This document shows, one piece after another, positions 5,866 to 13,314 of a stretch of DNA of 13,336 bases. Numbering within the stretch: position 1 is the stretch's first letter; each line of letters begins with the position of its first letter. The stretch spans positions 1 through 13,336 of the forward strand of contig DAIMZO010000040.1 of NCBI GenBank assembly GCA_036733925.1, given 5' to 3'. The notes beneath the pieces are model-generated. The model searched no databases and had not been told where the DNA came from. It saw nothing but the letters and a program-made list of their open reading frames with translations. The stretch comes from UBA2897 sp036733925. Its GTDB lineage: Bacteria; Bacillota; Negativicutes; Selenomonadales; Selenomonadaceae. Both the position numbers and the translations under genes were made by a program.

Positions 5866-6406
5866 CCTCGATTCCGTCAACACGAAAGAGGATATTTTGA
5901 AGGCTTTTCAGCCGTTTTATCAGGAGACTTATCTGACGCAGGAGGTCAATACCGACCTCATCTACAAGGCGCAGAAGATGCTCCGGGGATTCCATGTCTA
6001 TACGGATGCAGAGATCGAGCGGGTTAGCGCCATCTACTTTGACGAGGATGCGCGCCGGATGAACCGGACGCAGGCCGCCATCACGAATGCGCTGCTGCCC
6101 GTCCAGCAGCGGTATAACGACCTTAATCAGGAGCAGCTCTACCAGTTCCGCAAGACCTGCCGCAGCTTCGTCAAATGGTACAGCTATATCACGCAGATCA
6201 CGCGGATGTTCGATCGGCCCATGCATAGGGAGTATATCTTCTGCTCGTACCTCGCGAAGGTGCTGCCTGCCGACCCGCAGATGCCGTTCCATCTCGGCAG
6301 CCGCGTGCGGCTTGAATATTTCAACCTGCAGAAGACCTTCGAGGGCTCCATCGCGCTCGCCGAGGCGATGTACAGCGAGTTCCAGCGTGCGGGAAAGGAG
6401 TCTTGA
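5866..6406 (+). pseudogene. hsdR: hsdR 3' part, separated from its 5' part
   Basis: The hsdR frame resumes after the TnpB element with LDSVNTKEDILKAFQPFYQE and runs to TGA 6404-6406. It supplies about 179 residues of the C-terminal helical region, including the conserved FNLQKTFEGSI. Joined to the 5' part this would give about 909 residues, shorter than the roughly 1000 or more of most HsdR proteins. The expected extra C-terminal helices after FEGSIAL are missing, so the end may already have been lost. A TTG at 5861 opens the frame, but there is no ribosome binding site and I do not think it is a gene start. GC content and codon use match the 5' part. Confidence 0.88.
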
Positions 6407-6435
6407 GCGGCAGCGTGCGGGCGCATGGGAAAATA

Positions 6436-6464
6436 TTGACTTCTCTATCGAAATAGGGTAAAAT
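6436..6464 (+). promoter_or_regulatory. glmS promoter
   Basis: -35 TTGACT (6436-6441), 17-bp spacer, -10 TAAAAT (6459-6464). The transcript would begin near 6471, about 80 nt before the ribozyme cleavage site and about 400 nt before the glmS start codon. Confidence 0.8.
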
Positions 6465-6552
6465 AGGCTAGCAGGTTTTGGAGGGCATGTGTCCTTCAAG
6501 AAGTTGTTTTACAGCGGAATATCGTTACGGAAAAGATAGCAGAAGTTATCTT

Positions 6553-6735
6553 AGCGCTAGTTCTCCCTGCGGGTTCGGAAAACGCGGGGAGAGGACGAGG
6601 AGAAGGTTGTCGAAAAGGAAATGCCGTGTGCGGCGTTTCCCGTGGTCAGCGGATGCCTTCCGGCAGGCCCTGCCGAGAAAGGGCGGCGAAAGCCTTGTCG
6701 CGAGACAGGGGACAAAGCCGTCCGGGGGTGCGGAG
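6553..6735 (+). ncRNA. glmS self-cleaving ribozyme (glucosamine-6-phosphate riboswitch)
   Basis: The glmS ribozyme uses glucosamine-6-phosphate as a cofactor to cleave its own mRNA, shutting off glmS when product is plentiful. Cleavage is predicted between A6553 and G6554 in TTA-GCGCTAG. Recognised parts: P1 hairpin TCTCCC/GGGAGA (6562-6567 with 6587-6592) with inner GCG/CGC pairs; the invariant GACGAGG (6594-6600); GTCGAAA; a GGAAATGCCG/CGGCGTTTCC hairpin; the conserved CAGCGGATGCC segment; the P3 hairpin CGGCAG/CTGCCG (6661-6666 with 6670-6675); and the P4/P4.1 domain with GGCGAAAGCC, a GTCGCGAGAC hairpin and ACAAAGCCGTCC ending about 6723. Order and spacing agree with known glmS ribozymes, and glmS is directly downstream. 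The 3' boundary is approximate. Confidence 0.95.
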
Positions 6736-6866
6736 GAGAACTGCGTCCTCTGCACCGGTGCAGTGCGGCACCGGGGAATCTTGGCACGTTTTTTGCGTGC
6801 GTGGGTTCCGGATAGTTCCGCTGGGTGTTTTTTGTGGGAGCGGTCTCGCTCCAGCATCCCAGGAGG
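6736..6866 (+). promoter_or_regulatory. glmS leader between ribozyme and start codon: hairpins and ribosome binding site
   Basis: The stretch contains CCGGTGC/GCACCGG (6755-6761 with 6768-6774), GCACG/CGTGC around a T6 loop (6784-6788 with 6796-6800), and GGAGCG/CGCTCC (6837-6842 with 6847-6852) just before AGGAGG (6861-6866). None ends in a clean U-tract outside its stem, so I see no clear attenuator. They may protect or stabilise the cleaved mRNA. Confidence 0.45.
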
Positions 6867-6874
6867 AATGTATC

Positions 6875-8704
6875 ATGTGTGGTATTGTCGGCTATATCGG
6901 AGATAAGCAGGCTGCGGATTTTCTGATGGAGGGCCTGTCGAAGCTCGAGTATCGCGGTTATGATTCGGCCGGCATCGCGGTCTACGAAGGAGACAAGATC
7001 CGCGTCGAGAAGAGCGTCGGCCGCCTTTCGGCCCTCGCGGACAAGATCAAGGACAATGTGCCGCAGGGCACGATCGGCATCGGCCATACGCGCTGGGCAA
7101 CGCACGGCCGCCCGTCGGACATCAACGCGCATCCGCATACGGACTGCACGGGCGACTTCGTCGTCGTGCACAACGGCATCATCGAGAACTATCTGAACCT
7201 CAAAGAGGAACTGATTGAGAAGGGCCACAGCTTCAAGTCCGAAACGGATACCGAGGTTGTCGCGCATCTGCTCGAGGAGGTCTGGGACGGCGATTTCGTC
7301 TCGTCGGTCCGCGAGGTGTTGCGCCGCATCGAGGGCTCCTATTCGCTCGTCTTTATGTGCAAGCGCGAACCGGACAAGCTCATCTGCACGAAGCAGGACA
7401 ACCCGCTCGTCATCGGCCTCGGTGATGGCGAGAACTTCATCGCGTCGGATATCCCGGCCATCATCAACCGCACGCGCCGCACGTATATCCTGAACGACGG
7501 CGAGCTCGCGGTGGTCAAGAAGGACTCCATCGAGATCACGAACCGCAAGGGCGAGCCAATCACGAAGAAGGTCTTCGAAGTCAACTGGAACGCCGAGGCG
7601 GCGGAAAAGGGCGGCTACGAGCATTTCATGCTCAAGGAGATCAACGAGCAGCCGAAGGCCGTGCGCGACACGATGAGCCAGCGCATCGCCAAAGATGGCA
7701 AGTCCATCACGCTCGATGAGCTGAAATGGGACAAGGCTTACCTCGACTCATTCAACAAGATCTACATCGTCGCATGCGGCACGGCGTATCATGCGGGCCT
7801 CGTCGGCAAATACTATATCGAGAAGCTCGCGCGCAAGCCGGTCGAGGTCGATGTGGCCTCGGAGTTCCGCTATCGCGACCCGATTGTCGACGAGAACACG
7901 CTGTTCATCGTCGTTTCGCAGTCCGGTGAGACGAGCGATACGCTCGCCGCGCTGAAGGAGTCGAAGCGCCGCGGCGCCCGCACGCTCGCACTGACGAACG
8001 TCGTCGGCTCGTCGATTGCGCGCGAGGCAGATCAGGTGCTCTATACCTGGGCCGGCCCGGAGATTGCGGTCGCATCGACGAAGGCGTACACGACGCAGCT
8101 GATCCTGTTCTTCATGCTCGCGCTCTATATGGCAGAGATCCTCGAGTCCATCCCGCAGGAGCGCGTCGAGGAGCTCATCGAGAGTCTGAAGAAGGTTCCG
8201 GCGCAGATCTCGGAGACGCTCTCCGACGTCGAGCCGATCAAGACGTTCGCGAAGCAGTACGGCTACAACGACGATGTGTTCTACATCGGCCGCGGCCTCG
8301 ACTACGATGTGGCGCTCGAGGGCGCGCTGAAGCTCAAGGAAATCTCCTATATCCACGCCGAGGCGTATGCGGCGGGCGAGCTCAAGCACGGGACGCTCGC
8401 GCTGATTGTCGAGGGCGTGCCGGTCATCGCGCTCGCGACGCAGAAGCACGTCTATGAAAAGACGCTCTCGAACATCAAAGAGGTCAAGGCCCGCGACGCC
8501 GTCGTCATCGGCATCGCGACCGCCGACGATGACGAGCTCGAGAAGTACGTCGACCACGTCATGAAGGTGCCGGAGACGGATGAGTTCCTGACGCCGATCC
8601 TCGCAGTCGTGCCGCTGCAGCTCCTCGCGTACTACGCGGCCATCACGCGTGGCTGCGACGTCGACAAGCCGCGCAACCTCGCAAAATCCGTTACGGTTGA
8701 GTAA
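6875..8704 (+). CDS. glmS: Glutamine-fructose-6-phosphate aminotransferase (isomerising)
   Basis: GlmS makes glucosamine-6-phosphate from fructose-6-phosphate and glutamine, the entry step to UDP-GlcNAc for peptidoglycan and other cell-envelope glycans; it acts in the cytoplasm. The 609 residues match the usual length. The N-terminal glutaminase domain starts MCGIVGYIGD with nucleophile Cys2 exposed after Met removal, and has HTRWATHG. Two SIS sugar-isomerase domains follow, with SQSGETSDT and VASTKAYTTQ, and the conserved C-terminus KPRNLAKSVTVE. ATG 6875 is chosen over upstream in-frame codons because Cys2 must follow Met and AGGAGG stands 8 nt before it; the extension upstream would cover the ribozyme. 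Expression is controlled by the glmS ribozyme, and a strong stem-loop terminator lies at 8872-8920. Confidence 0.98.
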   Translation: MCGIVGYIGDKQAADFLMEGLSKLEYRGYDSAGIAVYEGDKIRVEKSVGRLSALADKIKDNVPQGTIGIGHTRWATHGRPSDINAHPHTDCTGDFVVVHNGIIENYLNLKEELIEKGHSFKSETDTEVVAHLLEEVWDGDFVSSVREVLRRIEGSYSLVFMCKREPDKLICTKQDNPLVIGLGDGENFIASDIPAIINRTRRTYILNDGELAVVKKDSIEITNRKGEPITKKVFEVNWNAEAAEKGGYEHFMLKEINEQPKAVRDTMSQRIAKDGKSITLDELKWDKAYLDSFNKIYIVACGTAYHAGLVGKYYIEKLARKPVEVDVASEFRYRDPIVDENTLFIVVSQSGETSDTLAALKESKRRGARTLALTNVVGSSIAREADQVLYTWAGPEIAVASTKAYTTQLILFFMLALYMAEILESIPQERVEELIESLKKVPAQISETLSDVEPIKTFAKQYGYNDDVFYIGRGLDYDVALEGALKLKEISYIHAEAYAAGELKHGTLALIVEGVPVIALATQKHVYEKTLSNIKEVKARDAVVIGIATADDDELEKYVDHVMKVPETDEFLTPILAVVPLQLLAYYAAITRGCDVDKPRNLAKSVTVE

Positions 8705-8714
8705 AAATCATTTT

Positions 8715-8868
8715 AGGCGTCCCCTCCGGGCACGAGTCCAAAGGACGAGCGTGCCTTTGATAGGAGCTGGCTCGCGAAGCGAGACTGAGGGGGCGCGTAA
8801 CGCTGACCAAACTCCAAGCGCTACGTGTCCCACTCGCCCTTGTGGGCAACCATCCCCGAAGGGGAGGA
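8715..8868. repeat. Hairpin-rich intergenic block, probably a dispersed repeat
   Basis: About 150 bp built of short palindromes: GGCACG...CGTGCC enclosing GTCC-AAA-GGAC (about 8729-8755), CTCGC-GAA-GCGAG, GCCC-TTGT-GGGC, and CCCC-GAA-GGGG, between GTCCCCTCC and GGGGAGGAC ends. There is no convincing ORF. The style (CCCCTC..., CTCGCGAAGCGAG, CCCCGAAGGGG) resembles repeats I remember from intergenic regions of Selenomonas-like and other Firmicutes genomes. It lies in the 3' region of the glmS transcript, ahead of the terminator. Only one copy is in this window, so the repeat status is not shown here. Confidence 0.45.
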
Positions 8869-8871
8869 CTC

Positions 8872-8920
8872 AAAAAGAGCTGTCACACGATATTTTTTGT
8901 TCGTGTGACAGCTCTTTTTT
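8872..8920. terminator. Strong bidirectional terminator after glmS
   Basis: A perfect 19-bp stem (8872-8890 with 8901-8919; core GAGCTGTCACACGA/TCGTGTGACAGCTC) has a 10-nt loop TATTTTTTGT. It ends in T6 on the + strand and starts with A5, so it can stop transcription in both directions. It separates glmS from the pot operon. Confidence 0.93.
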
Positions 8921-8941
8921 GTGGCGGAAACGCGGCAGTCA

Positions 8942-8950
8942 TGATAAAAT
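8942..8950 (+). promoter_or_regulatory. Candidate pot operon promoter (extended -10)
   Basis: TGATAAAAT fits an extended -10 element (TGnTANAAT). No good -35 is present 17 bp upstream (TGGCGG). A second possible -10, TACAAT, is at 8958-8963. The region lies between the glmS terminator and potA, so some promoter is expected here. Confidence 0.4.
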
Positions 8951-9001
8951 AAGAAAGTACAATTGTGAGCAAAACTTGTGTTTGATTAAGGGGGACGACG
9001 A

Positions 9002-10078
9002 TTGGAAAAAGAACTGCTTCGGCTCGAACATATCCGCAAGAGCTTTGACGACCGGGTCATCATCGAGGACTTGGATCTGACGATTCATGAAAATGAGTTC
9101 GTGACGCTGCTCGGCCCGTCGGGCTGTGGCAAGACGACCATCCTGCGCATGATCGGCGGCTTTACGACGCCAGATCAGGGACGCATCTTGTTCGATGGCG
9201 CGGACATCACGAACCTGCCGCCGGAGAAACGGCAGGTCAATACGGTTTTCCAGAAGTATTCGCTGTTCTCGCACATGGATGTTACGGAGAACATCGCGTT
9301 CGGCCTGCGGCTGAAGAAAAAGAGCCGCAGCTATATTCAGGATAAGATAAAGTACGCGCTGAAGCTCGTCGGCCTCGAGGGCTATGAGCACGCGCATGTG
9401 CAGGAGCTCTCGGGCGGCCAGCAACAGCGCATCGCGATCGCGCGCGCGGTCGTCAACGAGCCGAAGGTGCTGCTGTTCGACGAGCCGCTCTCTGCGCTTG
9501 ACCTCAAGATGCGGCAGAACATGCAGCGCGAGCTCGTCAAAATCAAGAGGGAGCTCGGCATCACGTTCGTGTTCGTCACGCATGATCAGGAGGAAGCGCT
9601 GTCGATGTCGGATACGGTCGTGGTCATGAACCAGGGCTGGATTCAGCAGATCGGGACGCCGGAGAGCGTCTACAATGAGCCGGAGAACGCGTTCGTCGCG
9701 GATTTCATCGGCGACAGCAACATCATCCCGGGTACGATGGTGCACGACCGCCTCGTGCACCTGCTCGGCAAGGATATCCCGTGCATCAACGAGGGCTTCG
9801 GCGAGAACGTGCCGGTCGACGTGCAGATTCGTCCGGAGGACATCACGATCTGTGCGCCGGAGGAGGGGCAGTACCGCGGGCGCATCACACAGGTTGTGTT
9901 CAAGGGCACGGTCTACGACATCACGATCGAGGCCGGCGGCTTCTCGTGGCTCGTGCAGACCATCACGGGACATGAAAAGGGGGCCGAGGTCGGCATCCGG
10001 CTCGCGCCGTCGAACATCGTGATCATGGCGAAGCCCGAGAGCGAGGACGAGGAGGCGGCCGGCGATGCAGAAGGATAA
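9002..10078 (+). CDS. potA: Spermidine/putrescine ABC transporter ATP-binding protein
   Basis: PotA is the ATPase that drives polyamine import through the PotB-PotC channel, on the cytoplasmic face of the membrane. 358 residues, typical length. Walker A GPSGCGKTT at 38-46, signature LSGGQQQRIAIARA, Walker B VLLFDEPLSALD, switch His in FVTHDQEEALSMSD, then a C-terminal TOBE-type domain (DVQIRPEDITIC onward). The start is TTG 9002: AAGGGGG (8988-8994) lies 7 nt upstream, and the next residues EKELLRLEHIRKSF match the usual N-terminus of this family. First gene of a four-gene operon; its end overlaps potB by 14 nt. The adjacent PotD-like binding protein favours polyamines over other substrates of this ATPase class. 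Confidence 0.95.
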   Translation: MEKELLRLEHIRKSFDDRVIIEDLDLTIHENEFVTLLGPSGCGKTTILRMIGGFTTPDQGRILFDGADITNLPPEKRQVNTVFQKYSLFSHMDVTENIAFGLRLKKKSRSYIQDKIKYALKLVGLEGYEHAHVQELSGGQQQRIAIARAVVNEPKVLLFDEPLSALDLKMRQNMQRELVKIKRELGITFVFVTHDQEEALSMSDTVVVMNQGWIQQIGTPESVYNEPENAFVADFIGDSNIIPGTMVHDRLVHLLGKDIPCINEGFGENVPVDVQIRPEDITICAPEEGQYRGRITQVVFKGTVYDITIEAGGFSWLVQTITGHEKGAEVGIRLAPSNIVIMAKPESEDEEAAGDAEG

Positions 10079-10892
10079 AAGCCTCGCGCGCCTTTTAGTC
10101 GCGCCGTTCGGCCTATGGGCGGTCGTATTCATCGTGCTGCCGCTCTTTTTCGTGCTTCACAGCGGCCTCTCCGATGGCGCAGGGCATCTGACGCTCGCGA
10201 ACCTTTCGGAGATCGTGGAATGGGAGTACGCGAAATCGCTGCTACTCTCGATCGGCCTTGCGCTGATCAGCACGGTCATCTGCCTGCTGCTCGCCTATCC
10301 GCTCGTACTGATCCTGCGGCGCGTGCGGCGCGGCCGGAGCGCGATGATCTTCGTGCTGTTCCTGTTGCCGCTCTGGATGAACTCCTTGCTGACGACGATG
10401 GCCTGGCAGACCATCCTCGAGACGCATGGCGTCTTGAACACGATCCTGACGACGCTCGGCTTCTCGCCGTTTGCGCTGATCAATACGCCGGCGGCCATCG
10501 TGATCGGCATGGTCTACAATTTCCTGCCGTATATGGTGCTGCCGCTCTACGTGTCGGTCACGCGGATCGACCCGAGCGTCATCGACGCGGCCCGTGACCT
10601 TGGCGCCTCGTTCTGGCAGGCCCTGCGGCGCGTCATGCTGCCGCTGTCGATGCCGGGCATCGTGAGCGGCTGCACGATGGTCTTCATCCCGGCACTCACT
10701 ACCTTCGTGATCTCGGCGCTGCTCGGCGGCAACAAGATCATGCTGATTGGCAACATCATCGAGCAGGAGTTCACGACGGCCTACGACTGGCAGATTGGCT
10801 CCGCGCTCTCGATGGTGCTGATGGTCTTCATCCTGCTCAACCTCTTGCTTGAGGCATTCTCCGATAGCGCAGGGAAGGGGGCGCGGCAATGA
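10065..10892 (+). CDS. potB: Spermidine/putrescine ABC transporter permease PotB
   Basis: One of two membrane subunits forming the polyamine channel. 275 residues with a first membrane segment right at the N-terminus (LVAPFGLWAVVFIVLPLFFV) and about six segments in all. The EAA loop that docks on PotA is seen as AARDLGASFWQALRRVMLPL followed by SMPGI. The start ATG 10065 lies inside the end of potA and the stop overlaps the potC start as ATGA, so translation is probably coupled along the operon. Confidence 0.95.
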   Translation: MQKDKSLARLLVAPFGLWAVVFIVLPLFFVLHSGLSDGAGHLTLANLSEIVEWEYAKSLLLSIGLALISTVICLLLAYPLVLILRRVRRGRSAMIFVLFLLPLWMNSLLTTMAWQTILETHGVLNTILTTLGFSPFALINTPAAIVIGMVYNFLPYMVLPLYVSVTRIDPSVIDAARDLGASFWQALRRVMLPLSMPGIVSGCTMVFIPALTTFVISALLGGNKIMLIGNIIEQEFTTAYDWQIGSALSMVLMVFILLNLLLEAFSDSAGKGARQ

Positions 10893-11686
10893 ACAAGAAA
10901 TCGAAGCTTTACCTCGGCCTGCTTGTGCTCTTCATGTACGCGCCAATCCTCGTGCTCGTCGCGCAGTCCTTCAACGCAAGCCGCTACCGCGGCACATGGG
11001 ACGGCTTCACGCTGAACTGGTACGCGGAGCTTTTCGCGAGCGAGAGCATCCTCGACGCGTTCCTGAACACGCTTTCCATCGGCTTCACGGCAGCACTGCT
11101 CGCGACGCTGCTCGCGCTGCTGACGACGCTCGGCATGAAGCATTTCGGGAAAAAGGCACAGGTCATGCTGCGCGGTCTCGCGAATGTCCCGCTGCTGAAC
11201 GCGGACATCGTGACGGGCATCAGCCTGATGCTGCTGTTACTCGGGCTCGGCCTGCGCCTCGGCTACGACACGATCCTGCTTGCGCATATCGTGATCTGCC
11301 TGCCGTACGCGCTGCTCTGCATCCTGCCGCAGGTTCTCGCGACCGATGACGTGCTCTACGAGGCGGCGCACGACCTCGGCGCACCGCCGTTCACGGCGTT
11401 CCGCAAGGTCGTGCTGCCGGAGCTCTATCCGGGCATTCTGTCGGCGTTCCTGCTGTCGTTCGCGATGTCGGCGGATGACTTCATCGTGACCTATTTCACG
11501 AAGGGTGCAGGCATCAACACGCTGACGACCGAGATTTATGCGGAACTGAAGGTCGGCATCCATCCGGAGCTCTACGCGCTCTCGACGCTGTTCTTCGTTT
11601 CGGTTATCGTGCTCGTCGGCCTGCTCGCGATGAATTTCCGCGTATTGCGGGCGCGTGCAGTGAAGAGGAAGGGGGAGCCGGCATGA
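10889..11686 (+). CDS. potC: Spermidine/putrescine ABC transporter permease PotC
   Basis: The second membrane subunit. 265 residues, about six hydrophobic segments starting with YLGLLVLFMYAPILVLVAQS, and an EAA loop EAAHDLGAPPFTAFRKVVLP. The typical PotC stretch SFAMSADDFIVTYFTKG is present. It overlaps potB and potD by 4 nt each. The last helix is followed by a short basic tail (RARAVKRKG). Confidence 0.95.
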   Translation: MNKKSKLYLGLLVLFMYAPILVLVAQSFNASRYRGTWDGFTLNWYAELFASESILDAFLNTLSIGFTAALLATLLALLTTLGMKHFGKKAQVMLRGLANVPLLNADIVTGISLMLLLLGLGLRLGYDTILLAHIVICLPYALLCILPQVLATDDVLYEAAHDLGAPPFTAFRKVVLPELYPGILSAFLLSFAMSADDFIVTYFTKGAGINTLTTEIYAELKVGIHPELYALSTLFFVSVIVLVGLLAMNFRVLRARAVKRKGEPA

Positions 11687-12780
11687 GGAAACATCGGATT
11701 TTCGGACGTCTGCTCGGCGTCCTGCTCCTTTTCAGCACGCTCTTCCTCGCATCCGGCTGCGATATGTTTGCCGGGAGCGATGAGGAAGCGGATGACGCGG
11801 ATACGCTCTACCTCTACAACTGGGGTGACTACATCGACGATGCGGTCATCGAGCAGTTCGAGGACGAGACGGGCATCCACGTGATCAAGGATGAATACGA
11901 TACGAACGAGAGCATGTACCCACGCATCGCGGAGGGGGCGGAGAGCTACGATCTCGTCTGCCCGTCGGACTACATGATCGACAAGATGCGGCAGAATGGC
12001 CTGCTGCAGCCGCTCGACTTCGAGGCGATGCCGAACGCGTGCGAATACATCGGTCAGGTCTACTACGAGCAGTCACGGGCCTTTGACCCGGACAACGCGT
12101 ACTCCGTCCCGTATTGCTGGGGCACGGTCGGCATCATGTACAACACGAAGATGGTCGATGAGCCCTTCGACAGCTGGAAGATCCTCTGGAACCCGAAGTA
12201 CCGCGGCCGCATCCTGATGCAGGACTCGGCGCGCGACGCGATGATGGTCGCCCTGCGCGTGCTCGGCTACTCCATGAATACGACGGATGAGCGCGAGCTC
12301 CAGGAGGCGCGCGACCTGCTGATTGCGGAGAAGCCGCTCGTGCAGGCCTACGGCATCGACGATATCCGCGACAAGCTCGCGTCCGGCGAGGCGGCCCTCG
12401 GCGTCATCTTCTCCGGCGAGGCCATCAACCTCATGGAGGCGAATCCGGATCTGCGTTTCGTCCCCGCGCCGAAAGAGGGCACGAACGTCTGGATTGACGG
12501 CTGGGTCATCCCGAAAAACGCACGGCATAAGGAGAACGCCGAGAAATTCATCGACTTCCTCTGCAGGCCGGACATTGCCGCGAAGAACTTCGAGTTCCTC
12601 GGCTACTCCATGCCGAACACGGCCATCAAGGAACAGGTCGAGGAGGATATGGATGACGATGCGCTTGAGATCGCGTTCCCGGACGAAAGCATCTTCGAGG
12701 GGCAGGAGACCTACCAGTATCTCGGCGAGGCCATGGACAAGCTCTACACTCGCCTCTGGCTGCAGGTGAAAGTCGAATAA
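11683..12780 (+). CDS. potD: Spermidine/putrescine-binding lipoprotein PotD
   Basis: The substrate-binding protein of the importer. 365 residues with a lipoprotein signal peptide: basic start MRKHRIFGR, hydrophobic core, lipobox LASGC with the lipidated cysteine at position 26. The mature protein begins its fold with LYLYNWGDYIDDAVIEQFED, the hallmark start of PotD/PotF-type polyamine-binding proteins, and carries VPYCWGTVGIMYN and NVWIDGWVIPKNA. In a diderm Negativicute it would be anchored in a membrane facing the periplasm; in a Gram-positive it would be on the outer face of the cell membrane. Fourth gene of the operon, overlapping potC as ATGA. No terminator is visible after it. Spermidine versus putrescine preference cannot be read from the sequence. 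Confidence 0.95.
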   Translation: MRKHRIFGRLLGVLLLFSTLFLASGCDMFAGSDEEADDADTLYLYNWGDYIDDAVIEQFEDETGIHVIKDEYDTNESMYPRIAEGAESYDLVCPSDYMIDKMRQNGLLQPLDFEAMPNACEYIGQVYYEQSRAFDPDNAYSVPYCWGTVGIMYNTKMVDEPFDSWKILWNPKYRGRILMQDSARDAMMVALRVLGYSMNTTDERELQEARDLLIAEKPLVQAYGIDDIRDKLASGEAALGVIFSGEAINLMEANPDLRFVPAPKEGTNVWIDGWVIPKNARHKENAEKFIDFLCRPDIAAKNFEFLGYSMPNTAIKEQVEEDMDDDALEIAFPDESIFEGQETYQYLGEAMDKLYTRLWLQVKVE

Positions 12781-12800
12781 GAAAGAAGTCGAATAAGAAA
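12770..12800 (+). repeat. Short tandem duplication over the potD stop codon
   Basis: AAGTCGAATAAGAAA occurs at 12770-12784 and again at 12786-12800. The first copy contains the potD stop. It looks like a small local duplication with no effect on the protein. Confidence 0.8.
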
Positions 12801-12870
12801 TAAGAAGGAATTTGCGCCTGTGCGTCGAATCCTATAAAAAGCCGAACATAGAAAGGATGATTTTTCAACA

Positions 12871-13314
12871 ATGGAAAAGAAAGCTGAAGTTTTTCAGAAC
12901 TATGTCAATGAACATGACGCTGAAGCATTCGAGATGGCGGAGGTGCCAGATGATGAGCAGCATACGGTGATCTTCCGCTCGCACCTGCGCGTGGACGGCC
13001 AGCAGCTCCCCGTCGTCGTGATCCTCGACCAGTCCGTATTCTCCATGGTCCGCGTGCAGATCTCCCCGAACTGCCGCACCGACGAGAACGAGCTCGCCGT
13101 GCTCCGCGCCGCCAACGTGAAGAACCTCGGGTACAAGCCGTTCAAGCTCTACTTCGACCCGGACGGCTCCCTGCTGCTCGACAGCTGCCTGCTCACTCGC
13201 GACGAGGGCGATGGCTACGCCCACCTCGGCGACCAGATCTACACCCTCCTCGGCTCCATCTCCGACTTCCTGAACGGCAACTACCGCGACATCATGAAAG
13301 AGATCTGGGGCTGA
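12871..13314 (+). CDS. Small soluble protein, YbjN-like, function unknown
   Basis: 147 residues with no signal peptide or membrane segment and an acidic overall composition. The layout, with two beta-rich blocks (TVIFRSHLRVDGQQLPVVVI, SMVRVQISPN), then a helix with AANVKNLGYKPFKLYFDPDG and a long C-terminal helix, fits YbjN-type/secretion-chaperone-like proteins found in Negativicutes and other bacteria. Their role is not settled. AAAGGA at 12852-12857 is the likely ribosome binding site, spaced rather far (13 nt) from ATG 12871. A weak promoter may be TTTGCG (12811-12816) with TATAAA (12833-12838), or the gene may be read from potD, since no terminator lies between. The stop TGA is at 13312-13314; the last 22 bases of the window show nothing. 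Confidence 0.7.
   Translation: MEKKAEVFQNYVNEHDAEAFEMAEVPDDEQHTVIFRSHLRVDGQQLPVVVILDQSVFSMVRVQISPNCRTDENELAVLRAANVKNLGYKPFKLYFDPDGSLLLDSCLLTRDEGDGYAHLGDQIYTLLGSISDFLNGNYRDIMKEIWG

Noticed and set aside
5861..6406. A separate gene starting at TTG 5861.
   Set aside because: The first bases belong to the TnpB element's right end, there is no ribosome binding site, and the protein is the C-terminal part of HsdR.
6626..6874. An in-frame upstream extension of glmS by about 80 codons.
   Set aside because: It covers the glmS ribozyme; GlmS needs Cys2 directly after the start Met, and AGGAGG lies before ATG 6875.
8691..8873. A 60-codon minus-strand frame across the intergenic hairpin block.
   Set aside because: It follows palindromic repeat sequence, runs into the end of glmS, and has no start signals; it is better read as repeat DNA.
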